From: Klebsormidium nitens
Lineage: Eukaryota > Streptophyta > Klebsormidiophyceae > Klebsormidiales > Klebsormidiaceae
Direction: 5' to 3'
Assembly: GCA_000708835.1 (NCBI GenBank)
Contig: DF237020.1
Span: 62,001 to 126,000, forward strand
Length of the DNA stretch: 64,000 nt
Shown here: positions 48,301 through 59,700 of the stretch, piece after piece
Layout: every line of letters begins with the position of its first letter
How positions within the stretch are numbered: position 1 is the first letter of the stretch
Program-made: the position numbers and the translations under genes
Notes under the pieces: generated by a model
Seen by the model: only the letters and a program-made list of their open reading frames with translations
Databases searched by the model: none
Told to the model about the DNA's origin: nothing

Positions 48301-51300
48301 AAATCCTTCTGAAAACTTCCCACGAGAAAACAAGCAAGTCTTTTAGCGGTCCTTCCCGTGCTTGAGCGACTGTACCAGCGCGGTTTCGAGTCTCGATACG
48401 AAACGATGCTGACGGCGCACAGACAATTCAGCTCTTTGCGTAAACGTGCCATCCAGTTCCAAAAGCTCCGACAGTGTTTCCTGATCTTGGACCGTCCGAT
48501 CGACGACAAGGAAGGCATCGAACGGCTCAAGAACAGGAATCATCGTGGGAGAACTGGATTCCAATGGCATATCTGACGCAAACAGCTGTACTTTGCTGGG
48601 CACTTGCCCCCATCTGAGCTGTCACCGAAGGGTTTCTGAGGACCTTTCAGTCACGGAGAGACTCAATAGGGAGAGAAAAAATAAGAAGAGAGTATTGAAC
48701 ACTCGCAATGTTCGAGGTGGCGCTATGACTTCGATGCAACGCAAGAGGAGCTCTCACTTCGGGCTTTGCCACCCACTTGAGCGTCGGCTGCACGGTCACG
48801 GGTTTGCACGTTTTAACCGTTAATCCAATCGAGCGCTAATCTTCTCTTTCTGCTTGCCACAATAAATCCCAGATCCCGAAACCACCTTCCTCGCGAACCA
48901 ACCAATCAAAGGACGTCCCTCCTGTCCCCGCAAAAGAAAACAGAATCCTTCCCTCTCCCTTCTACAGTCCCCAGTGCCAAACAAACGAATTCTCACCTTT
49001 CCGTCCTGGAGACTCAAATAGGGGGAAGAAAGAGAGATTTTTGAACACCCGAAATTGCTCATTCGATGCAATGAGAGACGAGCTCTTACTTCGGGCTCCT
49101 CCACCCATTTGAGCACGGACTGCACTGTCATGGGGTCGGTGGGCACTCGGGTTCCGGTGCGGACCACGCCGGGCCAGTCTTGCTTCTGCACGCGTTGCAG
49201 CGTGGACTGTACTGTAATGGGCACGTTCCGTAACCGGCTGGCGGGGTAGATGTCCACAAACCCGCTGTCGTTGATGATATTCGCGCCGAATCTACGAGAA
49301 AGGTGGTTGAGAAGTGGGTTCGTGGTTCTTGACACCTGGTCGAGCAAGCATCGTAGAAATGCCCTTTCCTTGCTGAGAACGGGAGTCTACATGAGTTGTA
49401 TGATCTGCGTAATCTCTCGGGCGCATCAGCCGAGAAAATTGACGAAATCAGCCTGATGGATCGAAGAGGGGACCGAGCGATGATGTTAGGGGACCGGATT
49501 CAACACGATCGCATAAGATGCATGATGGTCAGGTCGTGCTCATTGTTGCGTCCTCGAGTAGAAACCCCAATGCGCCGGGCTACTCCAATCTCAAACAACC
49601 ACTTTGAGAACATAGGCGAGCCCTCACTGCATGCCGAGGCGCGTGCTCCTGTTATTGAGCGCCTCCACCTGCGCCCGCTTTTCCTCCGGAAGATAGATAC
49701 CCCCACGCTCGAAATCCATGCGCAGCATCGCCGCGACGCGGCTGGCTTCCTCGCCCTCGATGCACCCCCCCTCCATGGCGGATACCAGGGCGCCAAACAG
49801 CGTCGTGTTGGTGTTGAGCGACTGGACGTAGCGGGAGAGCTCCAAATAGGCACGGTCAGCCTCCTCCACCCATTCCCTGCAGAGAGTAAATCAATGACTT
49901 AGGATGTGGCAGTCGGAATCTGGAGGTTTCGTGATTCGGTGTGCAGGTTTCATGATTCGGTGTGCAGGGGGCTGAAGGGGGGATGACAACCTTGCCTCTA
50001 CAACCTGAGAAGAGCAGCCCCTGCTGACTCTCTTACTCGGCACTAGAGTTCCTTAATCCAGAGTACTGCACAACAGTGTAAAGTTGAGTACCACCATTCT
50101 TGTATAATAAGGGGCAGAAGACCGGGTTTACATCTGTTTTGCTCACCACAGGACTCTTAACGCATCCTGCCCAGTGTTCTTTGAGATCTGATGACTGACC
50201 ACAGGTATCCCAAACTTCGATAACAGAGTTGAAATGCTACGTAGGGAATTTAACGGTCACCTTAAACCCCCAATACAATACCCGCCTCCGGGCTGACTCC
50301 GAGTCCACACCCAAGTTTCTTTCTTCCAGATACAAATTTCCCCCACTGTGACGCGAGCAACAGAGAAAGCGACAATATTGCCGCACGACTTTGTTCCCCT
50401 GTTCCAACGACCTCGCTGCGCCCAACTTCTCCAAAAAGGTCCACAACGTTCCGCGCAGTCCCTGGCAGACAAGGGCATTTGCAGAAAAGGCACAATGTGG
50501 GCCCACATGCCAATCCTGCAGAGTATTCCACGCCTACCCTGATGCGAGACATAAAATGTGTCACTTTGTGAGCGCTTGAATTACACAATCCAGCCAACCA
50601 AGTGCCCATGTGCATCAACATCTTCACAGGCGTAAGCCCAACCTTACAGAACCTAGACACTCCGTGAGCTCAACTGTTCTTACTTGGAAAACTGCGGACA
50701 ACAAACGAGACTGCAGCCCCACATTGCCAGAAAAGGCTGAAAGAGACAAAGGCAAGAAGATAACTGCGAAGGAAGAAAGGAGAAGAGATACGGAGACCGA
50801 AAAGTGGATAGGAAAAGGGGGAAGAACAGAACACCAACCTGTCCGGGTGGGTGTTCCTGCAGAGCTCCGCCGCGTCCAAGACGGTACACACCGTATTTGA
50901 AATGTCGTCCAGCCCCCTTACAATGGCGACGGACGGCGCCGCATGCCGAATGTCGTGGATGATCCCCTCGGAAGTTTCAATGGCCTCCCGAACCAAAACC
51001 CTAAACCCCTGGGGGTCCATCAGCCCATTGTAGCCGTACAACCCAACCCTCTCCTCCCGAATCGCAGGGGCTGCCACCCCTCCCAAATGTGGTAAAGAAG
51101 TAATCCCCCGTCGCTGGCCAGTTACGCCAAAGTCCATTGAGAGCTTATGAGAAACTTTGTGTCCGTTTCTTTGGTGCCAAGCCTGATGCTGCATTCCTGG
51201 CACCTGAACTGACACATGACTAGATGTGCTGCCGAGCAAAGGGAGACTGCTCAACCAACCCCTGCCCTGACCACCACCTTTCCCCACATCTTTCGCATGT

Positions 51301-51521
51301 ACCACGCCCGGAAACCCTCCCCGTCTTCCGCTTTCTCTGTTTCCCCAAACTTCAGAAGACCCCTCGGAACTGGCCCCAGCTAGCTCGCTGGCGGCGCCCT
51401 CAGCAGCGAGAAGTCCTTTGCCGCGGGCAACAGGGGAAGAAGCACGGGTCCAGAAGGAAGACTCGACAGCAGCCGCGGCGGCCAGAGCGACCCGCCTCAT
51501 GCGCTCCGCCACCAGCGCCAT
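42392..51521 (-). CDS. MIP: Mitochondrial intermediate peptidase (M3 metallopeptidase, 826 aa)
   Basis: Eleven exons with consistent phase: 51521-50839, 49876-49628, 49291-49090, 47855-47640, 47002-46883, 46105-45950, 45511-45359, 44920-44831, 44322-44119, 43406-43241 and 42633-42392. The N-terminus [20 protein letters not shown] is Arg/Ala-rich with few acids, as expected of a mitochondrial presequence. [18 protein letters not shown] and the helical region follow. The zinc site is complete: FHEFGH (His610, Glu611, His614) and Glu639 in [16 protein letters not shown] between them, [20 protein letters not shown] and [15 protein letters not shown] are typical of the oligopeptidase family, nearest to the intermediate peptidases. 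The enzyme removes a short peptide from precursors after the main presequence cut. Length fits plant and animal homologues. Introns carry several ghost exon ends. Confidence 0.92.
43434..43730 (-). repeat. Tandem duplicate upstream of peptidase exon 10
   Basis: Two units about 146 bp apart, starting near 43434 and 43580, share TGGCGATCCTA, CATCGCAG, GTTTCTCGGG and GGAGGTATAG blocks. They begin within 30 bp of the exon 10 acceptor. Confidence 0.75.
43925..44118. repeat. About 24-bp degenerate minisatellite reaching a splice donor
   Basis: Seven or eight units resembling TAACCCTGCAAAAACCTCCTTC run up to the donor of peptidase exon 9 (exon ends at 44119). The last unit, TAACCCCGCAAAAAACTCACC, contains the donor itself on the minus strand. 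Confidence 0.8.
46570..46790 (-). pseudogene. Two ghost copies of peptidase exon 5 end
   Basis: The last ~45 bp of exon 5 and its donor (46883 region) recur twice with a 147-bp period, near 46731 and 46584. The real exon ends with codons for [11 protein letters not shown] and GTAAGT. The nearer copy keeps a GTGAGT donor and the farther one a GTAAGT donor, while both carry substitutions in the coding part. Confidence 0.88.
48630..48800 (-). pseudogene. Ghost copy of peptidase exon 3 end
   Basis: About 170 bp matching 48990-49135, offset ~340 bp. The real exon end encodes [14 protein letters not shown] then GTAAGA; the ghost encodes [14 protein letters not shown] then GTGAGA. Downstream intron sequence is duplicated too, including a TGCATCGAA block and an A-rich tract. 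Confidence 0.88.
49924..49965. repeat. 21-bp direct repeat in peptidase intron 1
   Basis: AGGTTTCGTGATTCGGTGTGC is followed at once by the same sequence with one change (G to A at position 8). Confidence 0.9.
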
Positions 51522-53049
51522 GGTGCTGCATGTACCACGAGGCTCCTTGCCACTTGGTCCTTGCTAGGTGGCGAAAAGGTTGGCTTGCGTCAAAATATAT
51601 CCAACGGAATTTCATTCCGCCGGACTCGGGGGTTCCGGACCCGGTTCCCTTGCGACCGGTACTCGAGCTAGCTCTTTCATGTGTTTGCTGAATCCATCCC
51701 GGTGCAGAGGTATAATAAACGGCATTGCCCGGCTGTTCCGGTCAATGCATGGGGGCAGGGCCGATCCCGCGGAATCGCGGAATCTTGTGACGGTCGGGCG
51801 GCTAGCGGTCTCGCGGCGGCGCGGCATGCCGCGGCCGGGCGCCAACGAGCACGCGGCCATCGCGGCCAGCGCGGCACGCGGCCGGCAGGCCTGGAGCTAG
51901 CGCATCGCCGTCAAGCTGCTCCCATTTGTTCCAACATAGGTACTAATTGCACAGCTTTAGAAGCATTTCATCTTCGTGCCAGAGAGAAGCTTCTTATAGT
52001 CAACTAACAAACCCTTATTTGCCATTGTCAAGGTGACGGACAAGGCGCTCTCCCTACTAATATGCCCCCTGGGTCACGCCTTTGCCCAGCAGACCGTCAA
52101 GGACCGCGGTAGAAAGCAGGTTTCGAAGTTGACGGGATATTGTTTGCATGTGTTGAGCGGCCGAGAAGTAAGCAAAGCGCGGGAATCGTCTCGAGCAGAA
52201 GGTGTCGCCACAAAGGATGCCAATATATACTTGCTCTTGGCGGTTACGAAGTTCACTTATGTTAAACCCCTTCGAGCGTTGTAAAGAAAAAGCCTGCAGC
52301 TTGTCTTGATGACGCATATGCTGCAGCATAAGCGAAGCAGCAGTCCACGTGATCATTAAGCTGGATGGAGATCACGCAGACGGCCGTACGCAACACACGC
52401 AAAGCGTCTTAACGTCAGCTCTGTCGACTTTGGAGTCATTTCCGTCTCTGAACTAAGTTTAAATGATTTGTCACTCTAGAGCTCGACTTTCTTTCTGAAG
52501 CCCTTGAGTAGCGCGCCTACGTAGTCGTTTCTGTGCCCACCTCACGAATGCCGTCGAAGTGACTGCCAAAGGCAGCGGAACATGATGGCAAGTTGCGGTA
52601 CACTGACGTATACTGTATACTGTGGCACAGCCATCATTGCGAAAATGGAGGCCTGATACCGTAATCATGAACCTCGAACTGCAAGCTCATGGCAAGCATC
52701 GAAGCTAGTGAGTTCAGCTTCGCTTCGAAAAGCTCCGGTTAAGCCCTGCAGGTGCTTATATACGTTGCACTGAGTACGATTCAAAGTTACGGAGCATTTT
52801 TTCAGGGTAAAGGAGCAAGCATTGAGGTGGTCATTCTGGACAGCTGCCCGGTCTTTGGTAAGCCTTTGCGTCTAAAGGTGCTGATCAAGGTACAGCTTCC
52901 GGTTACTCTACCCAAAACGTGCTGGCCTCATACTCCATTCGCGAATATGCCTTGAAACCGACCTCGCTGTTACAGAGTAGACCGTCCGTTCTTCTCACAC
53001 GGAAGCCTATTCGCACACGGTCGCACGTCGTTCTGCGACCCGTACGATC
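51522..53049. other. Upstream of the peptidase; no confident gene
   Basis: 51600-51900 is GC-rich and open on both strands, and it lies directly upstream of the peptidase ATG, so promoter or an unrecognised divergent exon are both possible. 52026-52110 has exon-like borders (AAG before, GTAGAA after) and encodes VTDKALSLLICPLGHAFAQQ. None of this could be joined into a gene. Confidence 0.35.
52806..52857 (+). CDS. Possible single exon resembling eIF2B/isomerase-type Rossmann region
   Basis: After a TTTTTTCAG acceptor the sequence encodes GKGASIEVVILDSCPVF and ends at GTAAGC. The pattern (basic/aromatic lead, hydrophobic strand, Asp-Ser-x-Pro) resembles the strand in eIF2B alpha/delta-type and related isomerase folds. 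No flanking exon with the rest of such a protein was found within about 1 kb on either side, so this may be a gene remnant or chance. Confidence 0.15.
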
Positions 53050-53081
53050 ATGCCACGTGACACATCGAACGGCAGGTGACG

Positions 53082-53362
53082 TTACCAGGTCACTTCGCCC
53101 ACAAGCTCCCCGTTTTCCTTGACCATATAAAGGTGGCATGGTGCGGCTTGACTCAGCAGATGGTGAGAAGCCGCGCCGAGCAGCCTGCTCGTGCGCCGTG
53201 AGCCCCGGCTCTGCCGAGGTGTCTGCTCACTGGGGGTGATCCCCCGACGTCGAGGCCGCAGGCCTCCGTCTGGCAGGGGGGGCTCCCGCGGGAGCTCCCT
53301 CCGGCCGGGGCAACGCCCCAGAGGCTTAGGAAACATCCTCTGCCGTCTACAACCCAATCCAC
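53082..53362 (-). other. Left-arm copy of a conserved open frame
   Basis: Open frame in the left arm containing RRQRMFPKPLGRCPG, ELPREPPLPDGG, RPRRRGITPSEQTPRQS and ENGELVGEVTW then stop. It matches the right-arm frame with no net frameshift. It is rich in Arg and Pro, with no known domain, and could simply be an open GC-rich stretch. Confidence 0.35.
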
Positions 53363-54054
53363 ACACTCTCAAGATGGGCATGTCTTCAGGTGCTTCTCAG
53401 CCAACTTGCCTTGTTGAACAAACCCATTGTAAGAACAGTCTGGCGTTTAGAGGCCGTGTGCTACGAAAGCTGCATTTGACATCGGCAACTAGTTCGTTGC
53501 CACCCGGGGAAGATAAAGGTCATCGGGGCTTCAAAAATAGTGGTAGACCTTGTCATTTTGCACACTTCAAAGGTCGGGAAACTAAATAATCTCATCGGTT
53601 TTGTGACAAAAGAATGGGTCATGCAGCGAGATAGCTCCGTCTAATACACTCCAATTGCATCAGCCCATCCTTCGAATTCCTATCAATGTCCGCGGTCAAA
53701 CATGTTCTCTACTAGTTTACTCGCCTTCTTTTGAGCGCCTCAAGTCAGCATGTTTTTGCTCGTACAGGCACTTCACGCGTGCGCAACCGTTCGATTCCAA
53801 AAATAGTGCATCCTTTGTTCGAGCTGAAAGCTTGAGCAAACCGACTTATAGTCTGAACCGCCAAACAATCATCTGAACAAACCCGGTCGCTTGTTCCAAT
53901 CCGGACTTTAATCTCACTCTTCCATGCTCAAGGTGCATTTCGCGATTCCAATAGTGTATTGTCGGCTATCATAGTATTCCCAGCCTAGAAAATAGTGTTA
54001 GTTTGTTCAACGAGGAGTCGGCCCTTCATGCGACTTGTGGGGATATGGTTGGAC

Positions 54055-54335
54055 TTTGGAATGGGTTAAGACGGCAGAGGATGTTTCCCAAGCCTCTGGG
54101 GCGTTGCCCCGGCCAGAGGGAGCTCCCGCGGGAGCCCCCCCTGCCAGACGGAGGCCCGCGGCCTCGACGTCGGGGGATCACCCCCAGTGAGCAGACACCC
54201 CGGCAGAGCCCGGGCTTACGGCGCACGAGCAGGCTGCTCGGCGCGACTTCTCACCATCTGCCGAGACAGGCAGCACCCGGCCGCATTTGTATGCTCACAG
54301 AAAACGGAGACCTTGTGGGTGAAATGACATGGTAA
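54055..54335 (+). other. Right-arm copy of a conserved open frame
   Basis: Contains RRQRMFPKPLGRCPG, GITPSEQTPRQS and ENGDLVGEMTW then TAA. Relative to the left arm several changes are conservative (Glu/Asp, Val/Met), and both stop at the same codon. Expression is unproven. Confidence 0.35.
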
Positions 54336-54368
54336 CGTCACCTGTCGTTCGATGCGTCACGTGTCAAG

Positions 54369-56783
54369 ATCTGACGGCTTCGATTAATCGAGCGCTTCTC
54401 GACGTCTGACGCTGTGAAGCTCAGAATGGTGGGGGGATATTCGACGAAAACGCACCCTTTGCGTAGAGCTGAAGCGAGCCGGCAAATGGAACGAACTAGC
54501 TTTCAAGCAGCTGTCTTTGGTATCCAAAGATCACCACTCGGCGTGAGTCAGTCCGAAGCTGAAGCGCAATGAATACAATACAGCGACCCGCAGCGCCAAT
54601 TTGGAATCATTGATTTCGCAAGTACGAAAATTTTCGGACTCCTCCGTTGGCATCCACCGCTTTTGAAGTTTCCACTACTTCAAGGCAAGAAAACACTGCA
54701 AAGCATTTGAGACCACGAAACTGCTGTGCTCTTGTAATCATTGGTATTCTCCCATGATGCATACCAAGGACAGCGCAACACCAACGTTTTGGGATGGCGC
54801 CCTCCCTTGATGTCTAGATTATTGGCGGCCGAAAAGCAAGTGTGTCCTTTTCGGATCGAGTTTGTAGTTGCTGCGTTCTGTGACTAAGTTAAAATTCAAA
54901 GGCCCACTTCTCGGTCGAGACCAGAATACAATCTTTCCAGGAGACTTGTACGATTCATGGACATCAATTCCGAGAGAGCAGAAGCCTGAGCAGGCGCGTA
55001 CCAGAGCGCTGATGTGGTGCGGATTCGAGGAGCTTCAAACGGGCGAACCGGATAAAAGCAGCTGGAAGTGAACTTTCCAGTGGAACTCTCTCGTAAAAAC
55101 CAGTCAGACGGCTTACATCGAAGTCGGCTGCGAACTTATTCTCAAGTGACAGTATGAGTCGAAGCGAAGAGTACAGTCAAGTTTCCACCGTTACAAATGC
55201 CTCAGGGGCTTTCCCAAACTCAAGGAGCATTCGATAGATCAGTGGGTATCCTTTGGCTCTTACTTCTGTCATTCTCTCTAAAAGAACAGAACTCATAATC
55301 GAAAGAGGCAAACAGCATCGAGACACCAAATCGGCCGCCGCTTGTGGCGCAGCTCAATCTCCTTACGCGAGAATGATTGTGATCGATCCGTCTGCAAGCG
55401 CGCACGCAAGGCCCTTGAAGCCCTGCAAAATTGATCTTGGCAGGAGCTCGACTGAAGCCTGGACCCAGCTTGGATCGTAACCAGTTGTCCTTTGCAGTTT
55501 AGATTGCTTACGCGGACTTGTAGTCAATACTTAACTCAAGAACGCAGCTTCGACGATTTGACGAACAAATTGATAAAGTGAGCTGGTCGCCTTCGGTCAG
55601 GCCACTGGCCGGATGCAAGGCTTCGAAGAGAAGGGACTCGTCAATCTTCCTTCGACTCAATGGTCAAGAATGCAAATACACCAATCTGCGGACCATCTGA
55701 TTACACAGGACTTTCTGTGTCTACCAGCATTCGCGCACGACGTTTGGAACAAGAGATGCTAAAGCGTCGAAGCCCTGGCGGTGCGTAAGTCAAAGGGAAG
55801 GGATGAAGTTCCATACCCCCAGCTTCAGATTGACGCATCCAAAAGAATCGGCTACGTTTTGGTTGCTCGTCCGATGGGCTCTTTGTGCATTTGTCGTCAT
55901 ATCTTTTGGCTTCAGGTTTGTGTACCTTCAGTCCAATGTTGAGACGGCCGTGCTGAGAACCAGTCAGCCTTCCGGGCCATTGCTCAATGTCCTGCACTGG
56001 TACGTCGTTATCGTAAGAGATACGGTGCATCCTTCTGCCGCTTCTCATTGTCTACGGAAATTCTGTGATGCCTGAAAATCGAAATGACTCCTTCTGGAAT
56101 TTAAGCAGAATGCCTTTCGAGGCGTGCGAACGTGCATGGATCAGCTGCAAGGATGCGAGCCTGGTGATTTGGTAGCATTGGCACCTCATATGGATACATT
56201 TAGGCAATCCGCATGCATTTCGGCAATCAGCGTAACAGCTCTGAGGTACGGTTTGCCACGCATTCGTCACAGGCTGGCAACTTCTGACGGTACCTTACCC
56301 CACTTAATGCTTTTACGGCTATACACGAGGCCACTACGATATAGCCAGATTGCTGGGCATGGCTATTTTGCTTAGAGACACGTGTTTTGAGCTTCTTGTG
56401 TACCGTGTATAACAACTTCCGTCAAATCGAGGATCTCTGCCTAGCACAATTGTGGGCTCAGTCAGTACCGTCACAAAAGCTCAATCTACAATATATACTC
56501 ACGCAAACGTCTACCCTAGATTTATCGGAGATCAATTTCTACCACACGGCTTTAAAGTTTTGTTCAGCCGTCACAGCTATGCGCACAAAGAATCTTGTTG
56601 CACTTCCCTCGTATGTACATCTAAGCACTCCCTGAATCGGATCGACTGTGAGAGCCACAATTATGTGACACACTCGCACTGCCTGTCCCTATACCAACAG
56701 CAATGCTCCCTACATTTAGCAGATCCAATCTCATCATAAATACCAACCAATTCCAGACCTACACTATATTTTGTGGTGTTCTC
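54369..56783. other. Gene-poor stretch, nothing recognised
   Basis: About 2.4 kb of AT-richer sequence with only short open frames of non-coding character. No domain, RNA gene or clear repeat could be supported. Confidence 0.45.
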
Positions 56784-59700
56784 TCACACAATTGTTGCCA
56801 AAAGCAAAACAGAGCCGCCTATGTACAGCATGGACTGGTCAACCACGCCTCGCAGAAGGGACAGCCGGTCAGCGGTGAAATCGGACCCGCCTTGGAGCAG
56901 CTGAAAGATCCTGGCGTGCAGGGGGAGGAGGAGAAGGGTCCCCGCGGCCGCTACCGCTTGGGTCTTCGCAAGAATGCCAATCTGCAGGTAAGACTCGTAA
57001 AGTGAGGGCGGAAGGCGCTGCAACGGAGCGGAGTGCCGTGCACACGAGCAGAAGCTGGCGTGTTCGCTTGTATTCAACGACTGTGGAACAAGGGACGATG
57101 GTAGCGCACATCTTCTCACAAACCTACCAAGACATCTGTCACTACGGCTTTGTAAGAAAAAAAACGTGCAGTGCACGATCCGGGAGAAAAACTGGAGTGG
57201 GAGTTTGACCGCCAGACTGCAACCCGACGCTTTTACCTCTTGAGCAGCACTTCTGCCTCCCCTGCTTAACAAAACAGCGTCCATAGGAACTACTGGACTA
57301 ATTAGGAAACGGAGAAGACATGCCCGCTTCGGCAGCGCTTCCACACATTCATCATAGCAGACCAACCAACGAGAACAAGCGTCTCACCAGGACAGCGTTG
57401 GCGGCGGCAAGCGCAATGCCCGCAGCGGCCGTCCCGACCCGACGTCCGAAGCAGACGGCGACCGTCCGGACGCCCGCGGCTTTGTCCCCGACCATGTCCC
57501 CGACGTCCATCAAAATTTCCCGGCACAGAATGCACAGGAAGAAGAACAGCGATACCTGCCCAGTCCGTGCCACCCCGGCTGCCCCGCCTGCAAATCGCAA
57601 GAGGCGGACTTCAGTGGGTTGTCTGAGTTACGCAACTTTTTTGTTGATTTGCCTTGTCTTGCCTATCGGGTTTGAAGTTTGGCGACTGAAGCCGTCCCGG
57701 CGAACTTTGTTCGCATCGAGAGATGGCTCTTGAGCCTGGCCACAAAATCACGCCGGGATCCTCTTGATTGTGCCCCTACAGGCAAAATCTACCTCTGCCA
57801 TGATAGCGCCGGGAAAGAAAGTCTACACAAAACGATGTCCGGCTTTCATGTCTGCACGTTACTCATAGCGAATTACTGAGGAGGACTAGCGTGCAGAAAT
57901 ACAGTAGTACCAAGAAATTTGCGGACTGGTAATATGTGTGACGACAGGCCGAAATCCACAGATTATCACGCGCCGTTGCAATCCTACTCGCAGTTGGGGT
58001 GGTGAGAGGAGTCCCCATGCACATCTCCCTACTCTCCCCTTGAATCTCGCAAGCAGGTTAATCTATACCCCTTACCTGCCACTAGTCCCCCGGCCAGGAT
58101 CGACGAAGCAATGATCGCCGCAACAATGACGTTCTTAACCACGAGCAGCCTTTTCAGGAAGGGGGTATAAATATAGGTGGCCACGGCAGCCCCCCCCACG
58201 AGCAGCCGCAGCGTCATGGGCTCCAGGCAGCAGATGCCGATCACGGCTGCTCCGTACAGGCATCCCGCTGCGAGCTCAGCCTGGGCATAGAAAGAGTGGA
58301 AGGTGAGCGGGGCGGACAGGAAAAGTTAAGAAACGGAGAATGAGTCGAGGTGGAAGGGGTTCTAGAACACCGGATGGTGGTTTGACAGAGGGGAAAGGAA
58401 AAAGGTGTCGATGGCTGCATGAAAATAAAGGCAGAGGGAAAATACAGGAAGATAAGCAGGAGGGGGATATGGAAAGGGAGAAACCCTCTGGCTCTACGAA
58501 GCTTGTGATCGCCTTTCAGACCTAGTGTAAGAAGCTTAGCTTGTTGAAACATTCCGTAGGCTGCCGAATGCCGATGCCATGCACTCCTGTTCTTTGACCG
58601 CCAGCCAGTTCTGGAGACATAAGATGCATCAGTAACAAACAAAACCACACTCATCTTACAGCTTTTCCAAGCTGGTTCTTACCTTCGGAGCCAGAACGTA
58701 AAAAGCATCGCAGTCATAATCCTTTAACTGCTTCCTACTGTCCATTTGTGCTCAAGAATCTACCCCCCGAAATGCTTGGATTCTTTTTGGTCGTCTTGGT
58801 CCATGTCAAATTATCAAGTCCATTTGTCTGGAAAAGTAAGCATAGCTTTGCGGCCTTACGTCATCTGGGGCGACCTCCCCAGTCATCAGCGGCGTGTCCC
58901 GCTCGTTCGCTTGATCGGTCCCGGAGCGGAAGTCGAACACGTCGTTTGCCAGCATGGACGCAACTGCTATGAGAGCGGAACAGGCGGCAGTGATCCACAC
59001 CTTCGGCATCAAAATCACTCTGGCGTCATGACCGGATGCCATCCAGGCCCCAAGGACAACGAGAAGAAAGGAAGGGAAGTAGTTCTGGAGACGGGCCATT
59101 TTGAGGAGGCCCTCCGCGGCCCTGCAGAACAGGAAGATCAATCGTGTTGAGATCGAAAAGATGAACAGAAATGTACAGCCTTTGACAGAAACAACTCTCG
59201 CTACAGGTCGATGCAGTGAAATAAGGAGAGAAGGGGGAGAGTGATTTGGAAACGGGCCTTATTGAGGAAACCCTCGGGAGCCCTGCGGAAAGGAGAGATG
59301 TACAGTGGGAGATGTACGGTGGTTTAGGAAGAAGACCGGGAAGGATGACAGATAACGCATAATTTAAGATCTTAACTGAATATGCACCTCGGGGGCAGAA
59401 AGTCAAAATCAGAAAAGAGGAGGGTATGTATCAGAAAATGAGCCATATCCAGATAAGGAATCATTTAAATCTCAACTGCCGTATGCACCTCGGGGGCAGG
59501 AGTCAAAACCAGAAAAGAGGAGGGTATGTATCATGAGATGAGTGAAATCCAGGAGGCCTTTGCGACGTGCAAGCGCGAAAGATACTTAGTTGGGAAACGG
59601 GGACAAATAAGTAGCGACCGTCAACAAGAGGCGGCAGAAAGTCAAGAGGAAAAGAAGAGTGCCAATCAAGGTAAAAACGGATAGGTGTGATGAAAGCCTT

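Larger units (their letters stand above)
53050..54368. mobile_element. Non-autonomous inverted-repeat element, about 1.3 kb
   Basis: Left arm ~53050-53362 and right arm ~54055-54368 are inverse copies at roughly 85-90% identity by eye, separated by about 690 bp. The outer ends read CACGTGACACATCGAAC and GTTCGATGCGTCACGTG. The arms are GC-rich and include an internal CTCCCGCGGGAGCTCCC. No transposase is recognisable in the spacer. A target-site duplication could not be fixed, because weak similarity continues beyond the arms (a GATC-containing stretch). A foldback or MITE-like element is the best description. Confidence 0.7.

Noticed and set aside
48343-48603. Minus-strand frame with [14 protein letters not shown] and [16 protein letters not shown] as an extra peptidase exon
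   Set aside because: Peptidase exons at 49090 and 47855 join directly in phase and give continuous family sequence. No good acceptor/donor pair frames this stretch.
55803-56075. 90-codon frame with a hydrophobic segment (WLLVRWALCAFVVISFGF)
   Set aside because: Isolated, AT-rich, no flanking splice context and no recognisable family; kept as unannotated.
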